The position numbers and the translations under genes are program-made. A stretch of 64,000 nt of DNA from assembly GCA_001643675.2 (NCBI GenBank), contig LSRY02000005.1:870501-934500 (forward strand), in the 5' to 3' direction. This DNA is from Monocercomonoides exilis. Lineage: Eukaryota > Preaxostyla > Oxymonadida > Polymastigidae. This document shows positions 9,733-23,000 of this stretch, in pieces (positions within the stretch are counted from its first letter, which is position 1; each line of letters begins with the position of its first letter). The notes beneath the pieces were generated by a model, which had not been told where the DNA came from, ran no database searches, and saw nothing but the letters and a program-made list of their open reading frames with translations.

Positions 9733-10791
9733 ATGAATCCAAAAGATAAACATAGAGATGATGAATCTTTTGGATTGACTGAACAAATGGGCAGAAAGCA
9801 AGATGAAACCATTCAAGAAGAGAGTGATGCGGCAAAAACAAAAAAATTACATCTTAGAAAACAGCATATTATTCGCATGGATGCTTACAGCAGACATTTG
9901 AAGTATCTGAAAGATTATTACATTGCAGAAGGAAAACCACTACCAACTTTTAATCAAAAAATGAAGACAGATTTCGATGTTTTGAAGGAAACTTACAGAT
10001 TCATTCGCAACGAAGAAGATGACGCGCTGGATACTTGGGAAACAAGATTAGCACAAACTTATTACAAGAAATTATTTCGGGAATATTGTATTGTTGATCT
10101 TTCTGGATATAAAACTAGAAAAATAGGAATGAGGTGGAGAACCGAAGGTGAAGTGATCGAAGGAAAAGGACAATTTGTATGCGGCGAAAAAAAGTGCTCG
10201 AGAATGCACGATCTGACAAGTTATGAGGTTCCTTTTAGATATGAAGAAGATGGAAAAGTGAAAGATGCTTTAGTGAAAGTCAGATTATGCGATAAGTGTG
10301 CTTTGAAAATGTGGCCAAATTTGAAATCGCAACTTAAAGAAAGAAGAAGGCAAAGAAGGAAAGAAAGAAAACGAATTAAAGAACAAAGTTTGGATAATGA
10401 AAAGCTGAATAATTCAGAAGACGAAGAGACTTCAGATGAAAAGAGGAGACTTGCTGAGGGAAAAGGTGATAAAGATCATGCTCTTTCAAAAGAAAAAAGA
10501 AAACGAGCAAGAGAAGATGAAGAAGATGAAGAAGACGATGCTTATTCAGAGAAAAGCAAACGATCAAAAGTTGTTTCAACAGAAAATGAATTGAGTGACT
10601 TTGACAGCAATAGTGAAACGCATAAAGAACGATATCAAGTTGAAGACAAGAATGATAGAGAAGAAGAAGAGGAGGAAGAGGAAGAAGAGAAAATTAAAGA
10701 TGAAGAAAAGCGTATTTGGTCTGCTCCGGTCGAAAAAATACATACTCGAGAAGATGATTTTTCTTCATATTTTGAGGGAATGTTTTTATAA
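9733..10791 (+). CDS. FRA10AC1: FRA10AC1 homologue
   Basis: Single-exon protein of 352 residues. Residues about 50-200 match FRA10AC1, a nuclear protein found with the spliceosome: the blocks RMDAYSRHLKYLKDYY, LFREYCIVDLSGYK, RWRTEGEVIEGKGQFVCG and ALVKVRLCDKCALK correspond to the human protein in order and spacing. Four cysteines (150, 155, 186 and 189) form two pairs that could bind zinc. The rest (about 200-352) is a basic stretch (RRRQRRKERKR) followed by an acidic, glutamate-rich low-complexity tail of the kind common in nuclear RNA-processing factors. The start is the first ATG after an in-frame stop region and keeps all conserved blocks. The gene lies head-to-head with the UCH gene, 131 bp apart, so the two may share a promoter region. 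Confidence 0.93.
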   Translation: MNPKDKHRDDESFGLTEQMGRKQDETIQEESDAAKTKKLHLRKQHIIRMDAYSRHLKYLKDYYIAEGKPLPTFNQKMKTDFDVLKETYRFIRNEEDDALDTWETRLAQTYYKKLFREYCIVDLSGYKTRKIGMRWRTEGEVIEGKGQFVCGEKKCSRMHDLTSYEVPFRYEEDGKVKDALVKVRLCDKCALKMWPNLKSQLKERRRQRRKERKRIKEQSLDNEKLNNSEDEETSDEKRRLAEGKGDKDHALSKEKRKRAREDEEDEEDDAYSEKSKRSKVVSTENELSDFDSNSETHKERYQVEDKNDREEEEEEEEEEKIKDEEKRIWSAPVEKIHTREDDFSSYFEGMFL

Positions 10792-11036
10792 TTATCCAGC
10801 AAAAGGATATTCCTAACACAATTTTTCGTAATTATTTTTCGTTATCTTTTTGTGCCATTATGATGAAGCAATAGGAAATAAAAGTCATTTACAGTTCCAT
10901 TGTTTTATTGAGTTCAATTACTCGAAATAAAAAACATTTTTAAAAAGGATACAAAAGTGAAGAAGGATGAGGATCAAAATGATAAATAGAAAACATAAAT
11001 TAATCTTTATTTTTATAAAAAAAATTCGAATTTCTC

Positions 11037-14000
11037 TTAATCGCTGTCGTCATCCGAATCGTCTGAGTCATCGGAGTCATCTGAGCTATCTGAATCATCG
11101 CTGCTGTCTGAGTCTTCAGAATCGTCTGAATCGTCTGACCCTTCCGAATCATCAGAGTCATCCGAATCATCTGAATCGTCTGAATCGTCGCTGTCATCAG
11201 AATCGTCTGAGTCTTCGTCACTGTCATCGTCGGATTCAGAATCAGAGTCGCTCTCTTCTTTTTTGCTTTTCTTCCCCTTTTTGCCTTTTTTATCTTTTTT
11301 GTCTTTTTTGTCTTTTTTAGTATCTTTCTCTTCCTTTTCTTTCTTCGCATCTTCCTTTAATCTTTCTTTTTCTTTCTTTTCAAGTTCAATTGCTTTTGTT
11401 GATCCAATCGTCGGAATGTCTTCATCATCTTCTTCCGCTACAGGAACGGAAAACGGGAGAAAAGATTTTTTTGTACTTATTTCTGGCTTGGCTTTCTTCC
11501 AAGCTTCTGTAGCCATCAGCATTGACAATCCAACACTTAAGTCAACATCACCATCAGTTTCTGATTTTCCATCTTTTGAAGCAGATGATTTGCGAAGCCC
11601 GCCTAACATGGATTCGGTTGCCATCAAAAGGCTAAGTCCAGCAATTCCTTTAATGCCTGCACCTTCCTTCAACTGCTCCTGTTTCATTGCTTGGCTTGCT
11701 AGTAAAAGCATCAGCCCGCCCATTTTTTCTAAAGCTTCTGGTTCAATTGTAGAATCTGGCTGAAGCGAAGATGATGAGCTTTCCGTTTCTTCTTCTTCAA
11801 TTGGCGCAACACCTCTCACTCCCATAAACACAACCTTTGCTCCTTCTTCTGCCCATTTCATTGCTTCTGTTGTTGATGCAAAATTGTCTGTAGTTCTTCC
11901 TTTCTCCAAGCACAGCCACAATTGCTCTGAACCTTTTGCGCTGTGCTTCGCTTTTGATGATGAAGAATTGCTGGACTCCGAAGAAGTTTCTGAATGATCA
12001 ACAGCTTCACAATTCCATGGACGATATGGCTTTCTCTTCATTATTTCCTTCTTTCCTTTCTTCTTATCTTTCCCTTTCTTTGTATCCTTCTCCTTTTCTT
12101 TCTCTTTATCCTCTTCCTCTTCCTTCTTTCCAAGCAAACAGCAACTACATTTAGCCATGCCATATGAAACATTAAACTTCCTCCTTTTTGTCTTCAGATG
12201 CTCTAACTTCATCTTTTTCTTCTTTGCCTCCTTTTTCAACGCTTTCTCTTCCTCTTTCCTCTTCTTCTTCATCGCAGCTATCTCAACAGATGTGTGGCAA
12301 TGACATTTAACCTTGCAAACAGCGCAAATTCCATCTCCTTTTCCACCGCACAGCCAGCACGGAGGACACTCAAAGAGTGACATTTCCAATAAATCTTCGT
12401 CAGTATCCTTTTTGTCAGATGAAGATGTTGCTGATGATGACTTGTCTTCGCTTTTTACAACATCTGAATGCGATCGAGCAAATGATAAGCAAATGCCCTG
12501 TTGAAGACAGTGAATTGAGCTCCACAACTTTTCTGCTTTAGCTTTTTTGCTAAGATTAGATTCTGTTTTAGAGTCAGATTCTGCAGCTGGAGCAGAGGAA
12601 ATGGAGCTTATAAATACTTGATTGAAATTCGACACCTTAAACGCATCACATGTTATACTCTCTGTTTTGAGTGTCTTCTTCACTTCGTCTTCAGATAATG
12701 AATTCACTCCATTCTTTTCAACTTTCTGCTGCCAGCTTTTCAGCCATTCACCGCGATAACACATTGGACGGAATGTAGTATTGTCTTTCGGAGCAGCAGA
12801 TGGTTGAGCAACTTTCCTCCTGAACATTATCTTTACCGAATTTGACTGAGAGTCTGGATAGATAATACGAGGAACACGAGACTTTCCTCGTGATGCTTCG
12901 TTCGCTGGTGCAGCTTCTGATGAAAGCAAGCTCAGAGCTTGAAGAAGGATCTTTTCGTCGCACTTTTCAGTGATAACAATTGAATCGAATGAATAAAGAG
13001 AGCAAGGCATGTCTGTGATTCCGCATGTTGTACGCATCACATTCATTCCAAATGGCATTCCACCAACCACATCATAGAAGGCCAGTGCATGAGAAGACGT
13101 TTCTCCTTTCTTTTTATCTCCTTTTTCTTTTGATCGAAGTGAATATGGCTGTATCTTTGCGTTCTTTCCGAATTTGTTAGCTTTCTTGACAAATTCGTCA
13201 AAGCAGAGCGTTGAGCAGCATTGCAGAACAACACCACCAGGTGCAACTGCATCAGACAGAAGCGAAGTCAAAAAGAATGAATCGTTTCCAACAATAAGCA
13301 CACGATCGCCGCTCGATGAGTTCATCATTGAAAGCATAGACAGCATCACACGTGGTTCAGTCATCACCTGCTTCTTTTCGTTGAACGTTGTTTTTGCTGT
13401 CCACGATTCGTCCATTCCTTTCATATACTCTTTCACCCATTTTGCTGAATGATATTCTTTAAGATTGTTCATAAACTTCTGAGCAAGAGATGGGAACTCA
13501 ACTCTACGTAACAATTTTATTTCATTCTCAATAAGAGCGATTTCTTCTGGTGGCATCTTTGAATCATTTTGATTGTTTTCCTTTACAGTCTTTCTCAGCA
13601 CTTGAAGTTTTGTTTCCACTGATTGGTTGGTTTCATCCAAATAAGTATTTGATTTATTCTCAATATCATTCCAGAATGCAAGAATTTCAAGCTTTTTCAA
13701 TGATTTATTCTTTGGCAGATGGCTAAACGTTTCCGATGCTTCGTTATCTTGGAAGTAGCATGGGAGAATTTCCCATCTAAGCGGACCTTTCTTTGCTTGA
13801 CTTGCATGAGCGACTGGAACAGAAGTTGAAGATGATGAAGAAGTTGGTTTTTCTTCTGATTCGGAATCATCCTTCTTTCCCTTCTTCTTCTTCTTCTTCT
13901 TCTTCAAAGTCACTGATGGATCAATCTCCCAAATAAGCCTTGGATCAAACGGAATCTCTGGATGTTTGAATGCGGAAGTGGAAACGCTTGTTCCCTTCAC

Positions 14001-17000
14001 CTTGTTCTGCAACTTTCCGGTGCTCATGTCGCACTCCATAATTTCATCGTCATCGAAAGGCACTCTCACAACTGATGTTCCTTTGCAATGAAGCAATGGA
14101 ACAAGAATGTCTTTCTTTCCTTTAGAAGCCTTTTTGGACAATGCTTTAAACTCTTCACGTGACACTATTGCAAAGAAAGCAATGCGATTTGATTTATTCT
14201 TTGATGAACCCTCTTCCTCTTCTTCGCACGAGCAGCTCATTGAACAATCATTGAAATCGCACCACTCTTTGCATTCTTCGCATTTGAAGCGATTCTTTTC
14301 ACTTTGAACAAATGAACGAGACATAAGGGGAACTTGGCAAGAAGGACACTCAACAATTCCCATTGTATGGCAAACTGTGCATAATTGGAAGCAAACTGTT
14401 GTAGCTACTCCAAAGAAGTTGTCCTTCCAGCCAGAAATGAAGCCGTCCGTAATCAATGTTGATTCGTCTTTTTGTTTCTTATTCTTAGTAAGTGCTGATG
14501 TTGCATCGCCTTCTGCTGTTTCCGCATCCTCAGCGACTGCAACTTTGCTTTCTTTATCTGTAGTTTCTTTTTGGGCTTTATTGGAAGCATAATCAATTCC
14601 AAAATCGCTTCCGCAAAGTGAAGATTCCAAAGCCATAACACGCTGAGCGCTCGCAACTCCAGATTCTGGAACGCCACCAAGAGAAGCAATGCCAACGATT
14701 GAAGACACGAAATCTCTCAGATGCCCCTTTGCCACGATTGATGGCATCCATGCAAGTCTATTCATGACATTGAGAGCATCTCTGTGCAAGCGAGATAGCA
14801 CAAGTGAGCTTGTTGCCCACAAAAGTGCGTCATCTCCCGTTGGTGCATCAGACTTACCGAATGTTTTCGCATACAATCCAAATTGTGCCTTGTGCAAGTA
14901 AACAATATCTACAACACTTTTCACCAGCTCTGTTCCAAAGAATTCTTCATCTCCATCTCCTTCAGCAGAAGATGCAGAACCTCCGATTGTTGATGAGAGA
15001 ATGCTGAGACAACCAGAAGGAACAACAGCTATCTCAGTCGGATTTGATTCAAATGATACAGAAACAAGAGGATTTCCATTGTCAACGCGGACAACTCTTC
15101 CTCTCTCTCCGCTGCTGTTCTCAATAACATACGCTCCAACCGAAAGACCAATCTCTTTCTCCCATCCAACGATGCCTAAAGAGGCTTCGCCAACAATAAT
15201 TCCTTCAATGGCTTCAGTGAGATTTATTGGTTGTTGAGATTTCGAGATTGGACTTGGAGAAGATGAGCCTTCAGGTGATGCTAATTCAGCTCCTGACACT
15301 TCCTTCAGCCATGGGAATGCCACTTTAATGCATGAAGGAAGACGAATAATTTGAGTAGAAATTTTCTTCTTCACCAGAGACACCCATTCTGCAAATATTT
15401 TTTTAGAATTTTCTGTTTCTGGATGGACAGTTGCATCTTTTCCAGTTATGAGAAGAGAGCGAATCGCATCAAGCGCAACGTTGCAGATGTGTTGTGTAGA
15501 ACTTGCCATTTCAAGTCGGTAAGGAATGGCTAAGATGGTGTGAAGGCATTCCTTAAAGCATTGAAGGCGAATGTTACTGATGTATTTTTTTTTCTCATCT
15601 GCTCCTGAGCTTGCATTATCAAGAGATGACACACTCATTGCAGATGGAGATAGAGAAAGCTCTGGTTCTGGTGAAGGCGGAGTCAACAATGAAAAGGCTG
15701 CATCAGCAGATGCTGAAGAAGAAGATGATGATGATGACGAAGACGAAGAAGAAGCAGAAGCTGACGAAGATACAGAAGAAGATGCTGATGCTGAAGCAGA
15801 TGATGACTTTGAAGATTCATCCTCCAACTTCAACTCTTTCATTCTCGTTTCAAGCCATTGTTTACCAGAATCAATTGTTTCGTCGTCCAAATCGAATAGC
15901 TGTTGCATTTCGGATAAGATTGGTGATGACGAAAGAGAAGAAAACAGTTTCTGTTGCTCCAAATACATTAAAACAACATTGTTCATTGAAGACTCTTCAA
16001 GCGATGACTCCGCTCCTGAAAGAGTGAACAATGTTGAAGACAACAATGCTTTCACCAATTTCATTTGCTCTGTTTCAATCGCTGGCGAAGATTCTGATCC
16101 AATAAGGAACTGGATTCTTCCGAACAAAGGAAGATTTGATAATGTCATAAGAACATCAAGCACATTCAATTTGCATCCACATACGGACACAGTTGAAGCT
16201 GTAGTTGATGGAGAGGCGCAGATAATCAGATGAGGCAAAGCAGTTATTGCAGCTCTTTGAATCCTAACCGTTCCTACGCAAGCAAGTGTGGCTATGTTCG
16301 ATAGGATTTTCGCAGCTGATGCCTCATCGCGGATGAGTGTTGTGCACACACCTTCGATCTCGCAGCTGGCGTACGCAACAAACGACGCCACAGCAAAGGC
16401 AAATGAGTCGTCGATTGGTTCCATCAGTTTCGAAGAAATTGATTCGTGTTGCTCTTCTGCCTTTGACTCTTCGCTTGCTTCTTCACCTTCTGAAAGTTCG
16501 TGCTGAGCAGATCCCTTTTTCACCTTCCACAACGACAAGAATTTGCGCTGTTCAGCTGACTTTTGTGTTTTGTCTCTTTGCATTTCATCTGATGCAATTC
16601 CAATGCAAACGCCAAGACAATCGCAGACGCTCTTTTGAATTGCATCCAGCGAACCATCTTCAACGTCCAGTTCTTCAAACACCCACAACAGCACTACTCT
16701 CAGTAAAGACAAGGCTGAGAGACGAAGCTGATTGAATTCAGGAATAGAGATTGGAGGAAGCGTAATTATTGAAGTGATCAATGATATAAGTTTAGATAAA
16801 TTGAAGGGTGATGAGCTTGCTTTCAGAAGATGCTCAGATGCTTCAAAGCCTCCAACGAAGGTGGATAGCAACGATGAAATGATAGCACAGTTAATGATGT
16901 TTTGTGATGATGGAACTGGATTTGTTTTGAGTGTGTTGACTAAATCAAACAGCTGGATGAGAGTGGAGTAAAGTTCTTGGTGTGCAGATGCTGCCTCCTT

Positions 17001-20000
17001 TGCAAGTTTTCCTGAGAGTTCAATCCCATTAGAGATGCCGCTAATGTCTGCAATGCTCCACATTGTGCTCATCGAACGGCAGAGCTCGCACTGTGACAAA
17101 TCAGCAAACAAACGCGATGGGACTTTGCTTCCTGACTGCTTGAAAACAGACGCCAGCTGGTTCAATGCATAGCATCTCATACGAGCAGCCAAACGAGCAA
17201 ACAGCACGCTTCTCACAAATTGCACACTCGAAACTTCTCTGCAGAAGTTAAGAATTGTTCTGAGCTCATCTTGCTTTTCATCAACAGATTTTGATTTCCA
17301 GTCTTTTGCTCTTTCATTCGCCTCTGCATCTGATTCGCATGATGTGAAGTTAGCATTCTGTGTTACGAGAAAAGCTCTCCGCAAAACTTCATCTCTCAAA
17401 ATCGACAATGAATCCTTTCCTTTTCCTTGAGCACTCATAATGAGTGCGCCTACCGCATGAGTGCACAAGCGCCACATTTGCAGAAGCTCAGGATCGATTG
17501 TCTGTTTTGGTCCAGGTGAGGAAAGCGCTCCCAAGCTGAATGGCGAAGAGGCAAACGACGCAGACGATGGAGACGAGGCCATTTTCTCTACCGATGCCAG
17601 CACATCTTTGTTCCACGAGCATCCAGCGCCGAGCAATGCAGAAAGAGCAGAGACTCCAACTATTCTTCCTTTCTGGCTCATGCCAAGCGGAGGAGCAGCT
17701 TTCATCAATGTGTCAATGACTGACTTTGTGGGTGATGCATCGGTCGATGCAGTAAGCAGAGAAGCAATTGTCGGAGGAAGACGCAACTTTGGATTGGTTG
17801 AAGCATTCAACTTACGACGAGCTGATTCAATCACTTCCACAAGATCACAATCAGACAGAGCGATCAATTCTTGGAACGTTATTGGAAGGTTGCATTGTCC
17901 TTTGCATTCATCCAATGCCTGTGGGAATGTTGGGTCTGCAACTCCGCTCTTCTTTTGTATGAGTTCTTGCTTCTCTTTTTGCTGTCTATTAAGAAGCTCT
18001 CGCACTTCCTTTTCAAGGAGCTGTGCAAATTCTTCGTTGAGACCTTGTTTAAATAAATTGATTGATGTGGCTTCATTTTCTTCATCAACAACCAAAGCAC
18101 ATTGATAGAACGATCCTTTCCACTCCACGCCTGACTTAGCTGCAGCAGCAATCATCTCCATTGTGGCTGGAGGCACCGCAACTGGGCCGGTTGAGCTAGC
18201 TGCCACTCCAACTTTTGGAGGAACAGAAGACGATGATGAGGACGATGAAGATGAGGACGAAGATGATCCTGTATGTGGAGGAAGAACAACCATTCTTCCC
18301 TTTTCGATGTTTCCACCAAAGCTGCGAAGGCCAGCTCTTCTTCGTCTGTTAATAATCGATTCACGGCGGCGTTTCTCTTCCATCAGGCTGATGACGCTGA
18401 ATGCAGAAGAAAACAGTGAAGTAGATGCAGAGGAAACAGATCCTTGTTTGTTTGTCATTCCAACAAGAGTCAATGCCAAGCTGCTTGCAACTGTTGACAT
18501 GTGATGAGGGAACTCTGTAAACCATGTGGCATGAGGACCTTGAATCGGAATAATTGGCATAACAGTAAGTTCAACTCCCCATTCAGCAGCAAGACCAGCA
18601 GTTCCAATCGTCGAAGCGAATTCAACAACCAAAGCAGGGCTCATTACGATTACAGAAGGTGCGGAAGAATCAGCAGCAGGGAAAGATGACTGTGAGTATT
18701 CGTGGAGAAGTGCTCCCAATTCAACTTTGTCGATGCTCAAATTATCTTTGTCATTTGTCTTTGAGTCATCTTTAGTTTTTCCCTTTGACTGCAATGCTTC
18801 TCTTTCCTCCAAAACTTTTGCCCAAGTCGAGTTTTCCCATTCCAAACTTGTTGCCCCCTTGTGAAGAGGAGGAATGATTCCTCCTTTTTGTTGCTTGTTT
18901 TGTGACGTCATCGGCTCTTGGCTATCGTCTCGCTTTGGAACTGCTTCGTATATCTTCAACGAGCATCCTGTTGCTGTCTTGCATTTTTTATTGAAATTAA
19001 TACGATATCCGATAGTTCCAGGAACATAAACAACTCTCTTCCACTCTTCTGATTTGCGATGAGGATGGTCGCTTTCCACCACAATTCCTTCTCCGCTCTC
19101 AGCAACTGCAGACTTCGAGTTGTTCTCGTTTAGCTGTGCGGCCTGTCTGAGATGGAGCACCTCTTCGTTCGTCACCTGCTCTCCCCAGCTGCTCAGCTGG
19201 TTGCCTCCAGTTGCCTCAAACAATGTTTGGATAGCTTCGTTGAACTCACGCAGCAAATCCAAAACGGGGCGAAGAAAGATTTCAGCAACTGTAGATGATG
19301 CGCGCATGGCATAGATCACAGACAGAAGTGGGCGGCAAAGATGGCAGACAAGCGTGTCGCGAAGAGCGTTCATAACTTCTTCTCTTTGTGGATCTGTCAT
19401 TGAGGCGATTCCCTTCAATTCCACTTTAACTGACTGCAAGAGCTCGATTGATGATGTCAAAACTCTCTTTGCATAAATAACAAAGTATGGAAACATTCCA
19501 TTAAATGAAACATCCAAATCTTCGACAGTTGTTTTTGATTCTGCAATTGCAGAAGCAACTGCCGATGAAGATGAGGAAACAGATGCTGACGAATCTTTCT
19601 TTGATTTTGGCTGCTCTTCTTTTCCTTCTAAATCATCCCCTGAATTTTCGTCTGCATTCTTTGGTGCTTTCGGAATAACTCTGAAAAAGAGCGAAAATAG
19701 CTTCTTCTGCAGCACTTCCAGAATAGGGCCAACTGTTGTCTTAACATCAGCATTATTCTCTGATTCATAACTGTTCTTGCTTTGTTCCGACGATGAAGCT
19801 GCTTCCTTTGAATTCCTCGAGCACACATCGGAGATTGTTTCTTTCACTTTGCGCTCTCCGTATTCCTTCTCCACATTTATCAATGCATTCCAAACTTGGA
19901 TCAATTGGTCGCGTCCGCGCCACCCCAACCAGCGAACAAGCGGATGCCTTGTAGACAGAATAGTTCGAATTCTGTCTGTTCTTGGATCCGATAGCATAGA

Positions 20001-23000
20001 AAGCAGAAGGGCAGACAGACGGGAAGAAGAACCAGACGAAGAAAACACTCGAGCTGACAATGAAACGTTTGACTCGTTTGTGGAATGGTCCTTTGAAGAT
20101 GTTGATGACATGGAGATTCCTGTATTCAGGCTTTTCGTTCTACCGCTGACAATGTCCGCAAGCGATGCAAGTGCTTTCGATGGTGTGTTGAATTCGAGTG
20201 TAGTGATCAGCGATGAATCAATTGCAGCATCAATAATCTGCGATGAAGCGCCAGCAATAACGCATTTGGGCATCATTTTTTTGCATTCGCTTTTCTCGCA
20301 ATCTTTTGCTTTTATTTCAGATAAAATCTTCTCTCGCAATTCTGAAAAGCAGGTGATAACATTTTCAATTGCCAAAACAAGTCGTGATTTATGAGGATCA
20401 ACAAAGCCACAAGTTGCGCTGCTCATTCCAGAAAGCGAAAGGAATCGGAGATTCAGCTGCACCACAGAAAGAACGGATAAGAGAGATGCGCATATTCCTT
20501 GTGCGACTGTTGTTCCTCCGGAGCAAACAGCACTAACTGTCTGACTCACGTTTTTAAGGAGATTGACTGATGTGGCCATCTCTCTAAACATGTACTCAGT
20601 CAGGTCAACACCGAATGGAATAAACAAAGGCAGTATCTTTCCTTCTCCAGGTCCGCTGATAACACTTGAAGATGATTCGCTTGAACCTCCCAATGCATTT
20701 GCTCCGTTGTTAGTCGTGCCAAACCAACAGGAAGCGCTCAACTCTCCAATTGAGCTCAGAATGGACGAAGCCAAAAGAAGACGGATGGAATCTTCCTTCC
20801 AATTTGGCACGTTGCTTGTGTTATCTGAAGCAGAAGTAGACTTTACGCATTCGCAAGCAGTCTTAATGGCAGCATCAAACAAGTCGCGACTGTTCATCCG
20901 TTGCTGAGTCTTTGAGGAACATGTGCATTTTCCCTCTTCTTTGCACTCGTCTTGATTCAAGAGCCAAGGCTGGCTCTGCACAAAAGCAGGGACTGCTGTT
21001 CCCGTTTGATTAATCACTTTCATAATATTGTGCATTATTTTTCCTTTGTTCTCTTCATCTTCTGACGCAACTGGTGTATCTGACAAAAGAGATGTTCGGG
21101 AACTAACCATCACAAAGTTGTTGTGAGATCTATCATAGCACAAGGCTCCTTCATCCATTCCATCAACGATTTTCCATCCAAGTGAAGTGCATGGCTTTCC
21201 TGTTTCCTCCTCTTCCTCATCATCATCATCATCATCATCATCATCAGATTCCTCTCCATCTCTTGGTTCTTTTGCAAGAGCATCTTTAAGCTTTGCATAG
21301 ACCGAATTTTCACATGCTTTTGAATCTAAATCTGTCACATCAGACACATTGCACCCACAAAGGCACCGCAGAATGTGTCTCTTCTTCTTTTTATTCTTTT
21401 TTTCTTCGTCACTTAAAACTTCGCTACTCAAATCAAACTGGATCATCTCTGCAACTACCAATTTCTTTATAGCTTTTTCATCATCTTCTTCAATCGATAA
21501 AGAAGCATGTGAATCGCTGCTTCCTTTGCATATCATTCCAATTGTTGCTCCGTTGCAAAACACTCTTCCGCTAAAGAGATCGCCAATAGTCACATAATTG
21601 TTGGAAACAACAGCAGAAGATGTTGACGACGCATCGATAAGCCTCATGCTGTGCCCTTGCTGATGGAGCTGGTTTGTTCTTCCACCCATGGCGCATGACT
21701 CACACATAATAAACTCCTCTTTGTCACCTGAATAAATCTGGTTGCATCGATCGCAAATAAATAAGCGCCCGTTTGGAGAAATCTCTTCGTCGCACAGTTT
21801 GCATTTCACGCTTTTCAACGCACTTTGTCTTGATAATGCCATGCTTCCTCTGACGTCGATAAGATGACGCCTAACCAGCATCCAGTGGTTTGCAGGGTCA
21901 AATACGTGCACAACAATAAAAGGCACCTCCTCGTTCGAACTTGCACTGACAGGATCCATTCTCAGTGTGCCAATGTGATACACGTACTGTCCATCGCTCT
22001 TCATCACTGCGAATGCAAAGTGGCCCATCTTGCGGATCTGCTTGCCGCTAATGCAGCCTGTCTTCTTTGATTTCGATCCTTCTTCGTCCTCTGATTCGTT
22101 GTCAGTGTCTTCTTCGTATTCCTCAATCCCTGACACGTCTTCTTCTTCGTCTTCTTTCTCATCCTTATCCTCTTTGTTCGTTTCTGATTCAAGCTTGATA
22201 GAAACAGCTGCCGTAGCTTTCTTGACAGGAGTGTCAAAAAGAGATGCTTTCTTCTTCTTTTCTTTCTTCTTCTTTTTTAATGAACTGTCAGAGTCATCAT
22301 CTGAATTTGATTCGTCATCAGATGAATCATCATCATCATCATCATCACTTTCATCTTCGCTGTCATCATCGTCTTCGCTATCGTCTTCTTTTTTTGAATC
22401 GTCTTCATCATTCTTTTTGTCCGATTCTTCAGAAGTTTTTCCTTCGTCTTGTGCTTTCTTTGCTGCAGAGTCTGCTCTGCCTCTTCCACTTTCCTTTCCG
22501 CCAAGATAATACCTCAAAAAGGGATAGTCCCCGCACAGCTCACCAACAACTTTGAACAGGTCAGGTAATTCTATTGTTTCTCCTTCGATCACTTTTGCTT
22601 GCTCTTCTCCTTCAGACGCGTTCTCTTGAAGATTCACTTTGCTCAAAAGTGCCAACTGCTCGGAGTCATAAACAGAAATAACACACTGCCGTTCAGAATT
22701 GTTCTCTCCGTTTTCTTTTGTATTCGCTTTATTGTTCTTTTGACGAACTTTTCCTGTTGTTGTCCTGTGCACCACGCAGATTCTCCGCTGAGGATAAGTC
22801 AAAGCAAATAGTCCACATTCTGATCCTATTTTCCTCTCTGATGTGGTGCTTCCCTCAAATAGATCGATGCCTCCTTCAGACTCTCCTTCTTTGTCGTCCT
22901 CCTTCCTTGCTGTATACTCGCGTCCAGCAAGTGTGCCTTCTTGGCCTGTACCGAAACGTCTGATAACAGCATCTCCACACAACACAAATAAATATTTTCC

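Noticed and set aside
19777-20394. Long plus-strand frame opposite the giant ZZ gene
   Set aside because: It mirrors the minus-strand coding sequence, is rich in complementary codon artefacts and has no family signal. Other plus-strand frames between 11037 and 24091 are likewise shadows.
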